Assembly (NCBI GenBank): GCA_003506895.1
Contig: DNXO01000023.1
Location: forward strand, 1-7,190
Direction: 5' to 3'
Origin: Acetobacteraceae bacterium
GTDB taxonomy: Bacteria > Pseudomonadota > Alphaproteobacteria > Acetobacterales > Acetobacteraceae
DNA length: 7,190 nt
The position numbers were made by a program, and so were the translations under genes. Positions 1-5,316 of the stretch are shown here, piece after piece (the stretch's first letter is position 1; the number at the start of each line of letters is the position of its first letter). The notes below the pieces were generated by a model. It made no database searches and was not told the DNA's origin. It saw only the letters and a program-made list of their open reading frames with translations.

Positions 1-3
1 TGG

Positions 4-25
4 ATGGCGGGCCTGCGCCCGCCAT
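4..25. repeat. Perfect 9-bp inverted repeat (REP-like hairpin)
   Basis: ATGGCGGGC at 4-12 is exactly repeated in inverse at 17-25, with the four-base loop ctgc. The stem is very GC-rich and would form a stable hairpin in RNA from either strand. No run of T follows it, so it is not a classical intrinsic terminator. Short palindromes of this kind are common between genes in alphaproteobacteria as REP-like elements. It could also mark the 3' end of an upstream gene outside the window. The inverted repeat is certain; the role is inferred. Confidence 0.7.
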
Positions 26-30
26 GACGA

Positions 31-86
31 TGAAAGGCCGGTGGCTTCCCTCGAACGACTCGGTCGCTTCGCCACAAGGCCTTTCA
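31..86. other. Long interrupted hairpin in the pheT leader
   Basis: TGAAAGGCC (31-39) pairs perfectly with GGCCTTTCA (78-86). After a 1x2 internal loop, GTGGC (41-45) pairs with GCCAC (71-75). Inside, GAA (53-55) pairs with TTC (68-70) and CGAC (56-59) with GTCG (63-66), leaving the three-base loop 60-62. The whole therefore folds as one rod with a seven-base bulge (46-52) and a single bulged base (67). It ends 66 bases before the pheT start. It may be a structured 5' leader, an mRNA end or processing element after an upstream gene, or part of an intergenic repeat. No T tract follows it. A leader peptide rich in Phe codons, as used for pheST attenuation in enteric bacteria, is not visible here. 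Confidence 0.5.
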
Positions 87-151
87 CCACAAGCCCTACG
101 GACAGCAACCGTTAGCCAACTTATTCGTGACTCGGGGGCTTGGTCCAACCA

Positions 152-2614
152 ATGAAATTCACCCTCTCCTGGCTGAAGTCCCACCTTCAGACCGACGCCA
201 CACTGACCCAGATCACCGACACGCTGACCCAGATCGGCCTGGAGCTTGAAGGCGTCGAAAACCCCGGCGCCACGCTGGCGGCTTTTCGCGTTGCCCATGT
301 GATCGAGGCCGTTCAGCACCCCAACGCCGACCGGCTGCGGGTCTGCCAGGTCGATACCGGCGAAGGCGTGGTTTCCGTCGTCTGCGGTGCACCCAACGCC
401 CGCACCGGCATCAAGGTGGTGTTCGCCGCCCCGGGCGCATTCATCCCGGGCAGCAACATCACGCTGAAAGTCGGCGAAATCCGTGGCGTGCAGAGCGCCG
501 GCATGATGCTCTCGGCCCGCGAAATGGGCCTGGGCGACGATCACGCCGGCATCGTGGAGCTGCCAGCCGACGCCCCAATCGGCATGACCTATCCCGACTG
601 GGCCGGCCTGAATGACCCGATCATCGAGATCGGTGTGACTCCCAACCGCGGCGACTGCTTCTCGGTGCGCGGCGTCGCCCGCGACCTGGCGGCGGCGGGC
701 CTGGGCACATTGAAGCCGTTCGCGCCCTCGGTCATCCCGCCCGCGTTCGATGGCGGCCCGCGCTGGGACATCGCGTTCCCGGAAGCCTGCCCCTGGATCA
801 TCGGCCGCACCATCCGCGGCGTGAAGAACTCCCCCAGCCCGAAATGGCTCCAGGACCGGCTGACCTTCATCGGCCTGCGCCCGATCAACGCATTGGTTGA
901 CGTCACCAACTTCTTCACCTTCGACCTCGGCCGTCCGCTGCACGTGTTCGACGTTGCCAAGCTGTCGGGCGACACGCTGACGCTGCGCCGGGGCGCCGGC
1001 GAAACCATGCGCGCGCTGAATGGCAAGGACTACGTCGTCGATCCCGAGGACTGCGCCATCTGCGACGCCACCGGCGTGCAATCCATCGCCGGCGTGATCG
1101 GCGGTGAGGCAACCGGCTGCGACGAATCCACCACCAGCGTGTTCGTCGAATGCGCGCTGTTCGACCCCATCCGCATCGCCCGCACCGGCCGTCGCCACCA
1201 GATCGTCTCCGACGCTCGCCAGCGGTTTGAGCGTGGGTTGGACCCGGCGCTGATGCAAGACGCGATCCAGGCCGCGACCGCGCTGATCATGGAACTCTGC
1301 GGCGGCGAACCGGGCACCGTGACGATGGCGGGCGCCGAACCCGCCTGGCAGCGCGATGCGACGATGCGCTTCGCCCGTATCGCCAGCTTCGGTGGTTCCG
1401 ACATTCCCGCCGATGAGGCGGTGACGTCCCTTGAACACCTCGGTTTCGTCGTCCGCCAGCGCGACGCGGAGAGCGTCACCGTCGCTGTACCATCCTGGCG
1501 CAACGATGTGGCCGCCGCCATCAGCCTCGATCAGTCGCCGACGCTGGACCCGGTGAAAGCCGCCAAGGCGGCCGAGGGCTGCATCGCGATCGAGGCGGAA
1601 AACGACCTGATCGAGGAAGTCCTGCGCCTGCGCGGCCTGGACGCGGTGCCGCCAGTGTCGCTGCCACGTGAAAGCCCGGTACCGCAGGCGACCCTGACCG
1701 CGCGCCAGCAGCGCAACGGCGTTGCCCGGCGCACTTTGGCCGCTGCCGGCCTGATGGAATGCGTCACCTTCAGCTTCATGGCGCGCGCCGAGGCCGAACG
1801 CTTCGGGTCCACACCGGACGCGCTGCGTCTGAGCAACCCGATCGCCGCCGACCTGGACCAGTTGCGTCCGACCCCGCTGGCGACCTTGGCCCTGGCGGCG
1901 AAACGGAACGCGGCGCGCGGGTATTCGGATGTCTCACTGTTTGAAATCGGGCCGGCCTTCGCCCTCGACGCGCCGGATGGCCAGAAACTGGTCGCCGCCG
2001 GCCTGCGGTGCGGTCAGACCCCGCGCAACTGGCTGATGCCGCAGCGTGCGGTGGATGTCATGGACGCCAAGGGGGATCTTTGGGCGCTGCTGACCGCCGT
2101 GGGTGTGCCGCTGGAAGCCTTGCAAGTCACCACGGACGCGCCGTCTTTCCTGCATCCCGGTCGCTCCGGCATGGTGCGGCAGGGTCCCAAGACGGTGATG
2201 GGCTATTTCGGCGAAATCCATCCCCGCCTGCTCGCCGCGCTGGACCTGCCGGCCCCGATGGTGGTGTTCGAGCTGAACCTGGACGCGGTTTCCGACCCGA
2301 AGAAGCGCAAGAAGTCCGCGCCTGACCTGCCGCAGTTCCAGCCGGTGCGGCGCGATTTCGCCTTCATCGTCGATAGTGCCGTGGCGGCGGACAGCGTCGT
2401 CAAGGCGGCAAAAGGTTCGGATCGGGCGCTGATCACCGGGGTAACGCTGTTCGACCTGTACGAAGGCGAGCGGATGACCCCCGGCAAGAAGTCGCTCGGT
2501 GTCGAGGTGACGCTCCAGCCGCGCGACCGCACCCTGACCGACCCCGAGATCGAGGCCGCCTGTCAGAAGGTCGTCGCGGCCGTGGCGAAGGCAACCGGGG
2601 CGACATTGCGGTAG
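152..2614 (+). CDS. pheT: Phenylalanyl-tRNA synthetase beta subunit
   Basis: This is the 820-residue beta chain of the cytosolic alpha2beta2 enzyme that charges tRNA-Phe with phenylalanine; its partner PheS is not in the window. Domains run in the usual bacterial order. The N-terminal MKFTLSWLKSHL is followed by the EMAP/tRNA-binding fold (about 40-150, HPNADRLRVCQVD at 56-68, then VCGAPNA). Next is the TPNRGDC linker, then the B3/B4 editing region (RPINALVDVTNF, IAGVIGGEATG, RFERGLDP). B5 (about 400-500) carries PSWRND ending at Asp452 and DLIEE at 485-489. The C-terminal anticodon-binding FDX-ACB domain spans about 726-820 (RRDFAF, LFDLYEG, TLTDPEIE). Between Asp452 and DLIEE lie 32 residues where most family members have about five. 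The ATG at 152 starts the canonical family N-terminus; a TTG at 140 in frame would add only four residues. The G-rich stretch 134-138 is a weak, distant ribosome-binding site. Confidence 0.97.
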   Translation: MKFTLSWLKSHLQTDATLTQITDTLTQIGLELEGVENPGATLAAFRVAHVIEAVQHPNADRLRVCQVDTGEGVVSVVCGAPNARTGIKVVFAAPGAFIPGSNITLKVGEIRGVQSAGMMLSAREMGLGDDHAGIVELPADAPIGMTYPDWAGLNDPIIEIGVTPNRGDCFSVRGVARDLAAAGLGTLKPFAPSVIPPAFDGGPRWDIAFPEACPWIIGRTIRGVKNSPSPKWLQDRLTFIGLRPINALVDVTNFFTFDLGRPLHVFDVAKLSGDTLTLRRGAGETMRALNGKDYVVDPEDCAICDATGVQSIAGVIGGEATGCDESTTSVFVECALFDPIRIARTGRRHQIVSDARQRFERGLDPALMQDAIQAATALIMELCGGEPGTVTMAGAEPAWQRDATMRFARIASFGGSDIPADEAVTSLEHLGFVVRQRDAESVTVAVPSWRNDVAAAISLDQSPTLDPVKAAKAAEGCIAIEAENDLIEEVLRLRGLDAVPPVSLPRESPVPQATLTARQQRNGVARRTLAAAGLMECVTFSFMARAEAERFGSTPDALRLSNPIAADLDQLRPTPLATLALAAKRNAARGYSDVSLFEIGPAFALDAPDGQKLVAAGLRCGQTPRNWLMPQRAVDVMDAKGDLWALLTAVGVPLEALQVTTDAPSFLHPGRSGMVRQGPKTVMGYFGEIHPRLLAALDLPAPMVVFELNLDAVSDPKKRKKSAPDLPQFQPVRRDFAFIVDSAVAADSVVKAAKGSDRALITGVTLFDLYEGERMTPGKKSLGVEVTLQPRDRTLTDPEIEAACQKVVAAVAKATGATLR

Positions 2615-2615
2615 T

Positions 2616-2729
2616 TCAACCCAGCTTCCGGGTGAGCCGATGTCCGATGGCGGGCGTGCGGATCAGCATGGTCAGTGCGGCCTTTGATGCCCGGTAGCCG
2701 TACCAGCCGCCAACCCGAGCGGAGACGGC
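2616..2729 (-). pseudogene. Remnant of a short-chain dehydrogenase/reductase gene
   Basis: Read from 2729 leftwards, the minus strand encodes AVSARVGGWYGYRASKAALT, then MLIRTPAIGHRLTRKLG and a stop at 2618-2616. WYGYRASKAAL is the active-site helix signature of an SDR subfamily, containing the catalytic Tyr-x-x-x-Lys (YRASK). The residues after it also resemble that family (usual pattern MLIRT-AIE-RR). Only about 37 residues survive. The Rossmann N-terminus is missing, the residues normally lying between SARVG and GGWY appear deleted, and the C-terminal part ends just past the pheT stop. Translation beyond 2729 on this strand runs into repeat sequence rather than SDR sequence. I infer gene decay or deletion that left the scar. 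Resemblance is by eye. Confidence 0.6.
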
Positions 2730-2787
2730 GGCCGGGTAACGACGGCACAATCGCGAGCCCGACAGCCCTCGGGTTGGCCGGCTCGCG
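2705..2787. other. Cluster of mutually exclusive inverted repeats
   Basis: CCAACCCGAG (2710-2719) is perfectly complementary to CTCGGGTTGG (2768-2777); allowing one bulge the match extends outward to AGCCG (2705-2709) and CGGCT (2779-2783). The same right-hand bases can instead join CGCGAGCC (2752-2759) with GGCTCGCG (2780-2787), enclosing a small CCCGA/TCGGG hairpin (2758-2773). The two foldings compete. This arrangement resembles an attenuator or overlapping repeat remnants. Neither fold is followed by a T run, so termination is not directly supported. It partly overlaps the SDR remnant. Confidence 0.45.
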
Positions 2788-2799
2788 GTAGATAAAACC

Positions 2800-2890
2800 G
2801 TCATCGCGAGGAGCGATAGCGACGTGGCGATCTGATCCATGCTGGTTGCCGTGGATCGGATTACCGCGGCGCCGCGCGCTTCGCGATGAC
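2800..2890. repeat. 91-bp palindromic intergenic repeat (MITE/REP-like)
   Basis: The element begins with GTCATCGCGA (2800-2809) and ends with the exact inverse TCGCGATGAC (2881-2890). GATCCA (2834-2839) and TGGATC (2852-2857) close the inner part around a 12-base loop. The arms between are imperfectly complementary. From memory, the left arm resembles a widespread bacterial intergenic repeat that reads roughly GTCATTGCGAGGAGCGAAGCG. No coding capacity, transposase or clear target-site duplication is seen. It lies between pheT and the next operon, where such elements commonly accumulate. The palindrome is seen directly; family membership is from memory and unverified. Confidence 0.7.
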
Positions 2891-3080
2891 TGGATGAGCA
2901 GCCCCGATCCGACGGAACGGCGCCAATAAACGGCACCAAACCGAGCACACACGATTGCCGGCGTGCTGCCGCGTTCGAAGGGAACATTCATCATCGAAGC
3001 TACATGATTGCGCCGGCCACCTTGGCAACCAACGGGCCGGCGGCCAACATCCGCGCCAATCAACACCGAAGGAACCCGCG
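2891..3080 (+). promoter_or_regulatory. Untranslated leader and presumed promoter region of the three-gene operon
   Basis: This 190-bp stretch separates the palindromic repeat from the first operon gene. A plus-strand reading frame runs through part of it, but its translation does not resemble the family of the following gene. No convincing -35/-10 pair stands out; alphaproteobacterial promoters are hard to call by eye. The operon promoter is expected here because pheT ends about 470 bp upstream and hairpins lie between. Confidence 0.3.
3068..3073 (+). promoter_or_regulatory. Ribosome-binding site GAAGGA
   Basis: GAAGGA lies seven bases before the ATG at 3081. It decides that start over upstream in-frame ATG codons such as the one at 2955, which would add 42 residues unlike the family. 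Confidence 0.7.
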
Positions 3081-3638
3081 ATGGCCCGCGTCCGCGACAT
3101 TCCATCCACCGAACTGCCGCCCGAGCAGGCCGCGATCTACGAACAGTTCGCCGGACTGTATGGCCCGTTCCGCAATCAGGTCGCCGTGTTTGCCCATGTC
3201 CCGGCGGCGCTGCGCCATCTGATGCCGCTGCTGATGGAACTGCGCGAGGCCGCCACCTTGCCGAAGCGGTATCTGGAGATCGCGATCGTCGTCGTCTCCA
3301 AGCTGAACGAGTGCCATTACTGCGTCGCCCATCACAAACCGTTCCTGGCGGTGGAAGGCATCTCGCCGGAGGGCATCGACCGCCTGATGGAGCCGGACAA
3401 CCCCGAACTGGACGACATCGACCGGTTGGTCATCGAGTACGCCCAGCTTGCGTGGGAGACGCCCAACCGCATCCGGGACGGTGTTTTCCAGCGACTGCGG
3501 CAGCATTTCTCGGAAGCCCAGATCGTTGAGCTGACCCTGCGGATCACCCTGTGCGGGTTCTTCAACCGCTTCAACGATGCCCTGCAAATCGAGGAAGAAG
3601 CCGAGGCGCACGAAAAGCTGGCCGCGCTGGAAGGATGA
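3081..3638 (+). CDS. Carboxymuconolactone decarboxylase / AhpD-like family protein
   Basis: This is a 185-residue, probably cytosolic protein of the CMD/AhpD fold. The key motif is intact: Glu66, then Cys78-His-Tyr-Cys81 and His85 (EIAIVVVSKLNECHYCVAHH). The spacings E-12-C-3-C-4-H match the catalytic relay of AhpD, the alkylhydroperoxidase that reduces peroxides through the CxxC pair. A peroxidase or disulfide redox role is therefore more likely than true gamma-carboxymuconolactone decarboxylation, since true decarboxylases usually lack the cysteine pair. The rest is helical with charged ends, and there is no signal peptide or membrane segment. Its stop overlaps the transporter start by four bases, making it the first gene of a coupled operon. 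The physiological substrate and reducing partner cannot be read from the sequence. Confidence 0.85.
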   Translation: MARVRDIPSTELPPEQAAIYEQFAGLYGPFRNQVAVFAHVPAALRHLMPLLMELREAATLPKRYLEIAIVVVSKLNECHYCVAHHKPFLAVEGISPEGIDRLMEPDNPELDDIDRLVIEYAQLAWETPNRIRDGVFQRLRQHFSEAQIVELTLRITLCGFFNRFNDALQIEEEAEAHEKLAALEG

Positions 3639-4543
3639 CAGCCTCCACGCCGCCCGCCGTTCCGCTTGGCGGCTTCGTTCAGTTGATCGCCTCTGTCGTG
3701 CTGCTGTCCAGTGCCTGGCCGTTGACGAAAATCGCCCTGGCCGCCGGATCGACGCCGCTGTGGTTCGCGGAAGGCCGAGCGGTGCTGTCGGGCGTGACGG
3801 CGTCCGTGTTGCTGATGGTGGCGGGGCGGTTTCGGATGCCGAGGCGCCGCGACTGGCCGGCGATCCTGGCGATCGGCGGTCTGCAACTGGGGCTGTACTT
3901 CGCCCTGGCGCATGAAGCGGTGGCCTGGGTGCCGGCCGGGCGTACTGCGATCCTGGCCAACACGACAACGATTTGGATCGTGCCGCTGTCGTTGATCTTC
4001 CTGCGCGAACCGATTCCCGCTGGCCGCTGGATCGCCGCCGCGCTTGGCTTGGCTGGCGTGGCGGTGCTGATCAATCCGCTGTCGATCGACTGGACCTCAG
4101 GCAACATCCTGATCGGCCATGTTTTCCTGCTGGGCGCGGGCCTTGCATGGTCGGTCGCGATCATCGTCACACGAGCGGCGAAACCGGCCCTTTCGATGTT
4201 CGAACTGCTGCCGTGGTGCTTTCTGGTCGGCTCGCTGGAACTGTTGCCCGTGATTTGGTGGCAGGCTCCGCATGGCACTTTGGGCACAGCACCGGCATCG
4301 TGGTGGGCGCTTGCCTATATCGGGCTGATCGCCGGGCCGTTCGGGACGTGGTGCGTCGTCGAGGCAACGGCGAAACTGCCGGCGATGGTGTCCTCGGTTG
4401 GGTTCCTGACCACTCCCGCGATCAGCCTGATCCTGGCAAACATCTTTCTGCACGAACCCTTTACCGCGGACCTGCTGGCGGGTTCGGCGCTGATCATGGC
4501 CGGAGTCGCCTTCGCGGCGCTGCCGGGACGGAGAACGAGATGA
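3635..4543 (+). CDS. EamA-family (DMT superfamily) transporter
   Basis: This 302-residue inner-membrane protein has about ten hydrophobic segments arranged as two EamA repeats, roughly residues 12-143 and 155-295. Segments include VQLIASVVLLSSAW, LGLYFALAHEAVAW, TTIWIVPLSLIFL, ALGLAGVAVLI, HVFLLGAGLAWSVAII, FLVGSLELLPVIW, ALAYIGLIAGPFGTW, SSVGFLTTPAISLILA and LAGSALIMAGVAF. Each repeat contains the family's LREP-like turn after a helix (FLREPIPAGRW and FLHEPFTADL). DMT proteins usually export amino acids, metabolites or drugs; the substrate here is unknown. The ATG overlaps the preceding stop (ATGA at 3635-3638), and GGAAGG lies immediately before it, too close for normal initiation, so translation is probably coupled. 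Its own stop overlaps the next start in the same way. Confidence 0.9.
   Translation: MTASTPPAVPLGGFVQLIASVVLLSSAWPLTKIALAAGSTPLWFAEGRAVLSGVTASVLLMVAGRFRMPRRRDWPAILAIGGLQLGLYFALAHEAVAWVPAGRTAILANTTTIWIVPLSLIFLREPIPAGRWIAAALGLAGVAVLINPLSIDWTSGNILIGHVFLLGAGLAWSVAIIVTRAAKPALSMFELLPWCFLVGSLELLPVIWWQAPHGTLGTAPASWWALAYIGLIAGPFGTWCVVEATAKLPAMVSSVGFLTTPAISLILANIFLHEPFTADLLAGSALIMAGVAFAALPGRRTR
4530..4533 (+). promoter_or_regulatory. Ribosome-binding site GGAG
   Basis: GGAG six bases before the ATG at 4540 supports that start, which overlaps the transporter stop (ATGA at 4540-4543). Longer in-frame readings begin inside the transporter gene and would add up to 189 residues with no family resemblance. 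Confidence 0.6.
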
Positions 4544-5304
4544 TCCTGAACGCGATCCAGGCCGGCGAGGGTCCGCCGGTCGTCCTGATGCACGGGCTGT
4601 TCGGCCAGGCCCGCAACTTCGGCGCGATTCAACGCGCGTTGGCGCCGAAGTTCCGGGTCGTCGCGCTGGACATGCGCAACCACGGCGACAGCCCGCACGG
4701 CGTGGATATGCGCTATCCGACACAGGCCGACGATGTTCGCGAAACCCTTCTGTCGCTGGGGATCGAGCGTGCCGCCGTGATTGGGCACTCGATGGGCGGC
4801 AAGGCGGCGATGGCGCTGGCCCTGCAATGGCCCGAACTGGTTGGCCGCGTGCTGGTGTCCGACATCGCGCCAGTGATCTACCAGCATGGCAACACCGCCT
4901 TCACCACGGCCATGCAGGCGATCAAGCTGTCGCCGACGCTGACACGCCGGGAGGCGGACGCGGCGCTGGCCCAAACGGTCGAGGACGAAACCCTGCGGCC
5001 GTTCCTGCTGCAAAACCTGCGGTTCGGCCCCCAACCCGAGTGGAAGATCGGCCTCGCCGAGATCGCCGCCGCGATCCCCGATCTGGAGGGCTGGATTGAC
5101 CTGCCCGGCACATACGAAGGCCCATCGGTGTTCGTCACCGGGGCTCGGTCAACCTATGTATTGCCGGAACATCGCCCGATCATCAGAAGCCTGTTTCCGG
5201 CGGCCCGCTTCGTCGCGGTGAAGAACGCCGGCCATTGGGTCCACGCCGACAACCCAGCCGGGTTTCTGTCGGTGCTGGAGGCCTTCCTGCACGAGTGGCG
5301 CTAA
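4540..5304 (+). CDS. Alpha/beta-fold hydrolase, YbfF/ABHD11-like
   Basis: This 254-residue soluble serine hydrolase has no signal peptide. It opens with the first beta strand and the oxyanion-hole motif (VVLMHGLFGQARNF, His18-Gly19). The DMRNHGDSPH segment (44-53) follows, then the nucleophile elbow GHSMGG with Ser84 and the DIAP segment with Asp108. The C-terminal catalytic His232 lies in NAGHWVHADNP. The combination NHGxS, GHSMGGK, SDIAP and AGHWVHA is characteristic of the YbfF/ABHD11 esterase group. After the penultimate strand the sequence reads GARSTYV, with no Asp at the classical acid position; as I recall, ABHD11 relatives read similarly there. Asp108 is a candidate acid, which is inference. 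It probably hydrolyses an ester, thioester or amide; the substrate is unknown. It is the last gene of the operon and meets the minus-strand hydratase gene tail to tail. Confidence 0.9.
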   Translation: MILNAIQAGEGPPVVLMHGLFGQARNFGAIQRALAPKFRVVALDMRNHGDSPHGVDMRYPTQADDVRETLLSLGIERAAVIGHSMGGKAAMALALQWPELVGRVLVSDIAPVIYQHGNTAFTTAMQAIKLSPTLTRREADAALAQTVEDETLRPFLLQNLRFGPQPEWKIGLAEIAAAIPDLEGWIDLPGTYEGPSVFVTGARSTYVLPEHRPIIRSLFPAARFVAVKNAGHWVHADNPAGFLSVLEAFLHEWR

Positions 5305-5316
5305 TCCCGCGCGCCA
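5296..5316. terminator. Small hairpin over two convergent stop codons (possible bidirectional terminator)
   Basis: TGGCGC (5296-5301) and GCGCCA (5311-5316) form a perfect 6-bp stem with a nine-base loop. The loop begins within the overlapping stops of the hydrolase gene (TAA, 5302-5304) and the minus-strand gene (TAG, 5303-5301). No T run follows on either side, so it is at best a weak symmetric terminator or 3'-end stabiliser. Confidence 0.3.

Noticed and set aside
24..158. Small plus-strand frame starting at ATG 24 and ending in the pheT start region
   Set aside because: It runs through the long hairpin, has no good ribosome-binding site, is not enriched in Phe codons as a leader peptide would be, and shows no recognisable features.
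2800..2890. CRISPR repeat or tRNA gene
   Set aside because: There is a single palindromic unit without regularly spaced direct repeats, and no cloverleaf or T-loop consensus.
2955..3080. N-terminal extension of the AhpD-like protein from an upstream ATG
   Set aside because: The 42 added residues do not resemble the family, and a good ribosome-binding site lies before the ATG at 3081.
2563..3105. Minus-strand open frame of 180 codons through the intergenic region
   Set aside because: It runs through the palindromic repeat and out of frame with the SDR remnant; no coherent protein is seen.
3060..3968. Minus-strand open frame of 302 codons across the AhpD-like gene and transporter start
   Set aside because: The translation is low-complexity and Arg/Pro/Gln-rich in part, lies antisense to two well-supported genes and has no recognisable domain.
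3973..4539. Extended N-terminus for the alpha/beta hydrolase
   Set aside because: This frame overlaps the transporter gene, whose membrane segments are clear; the hydrolase fold begins normally at 4540 with its own GGAG.
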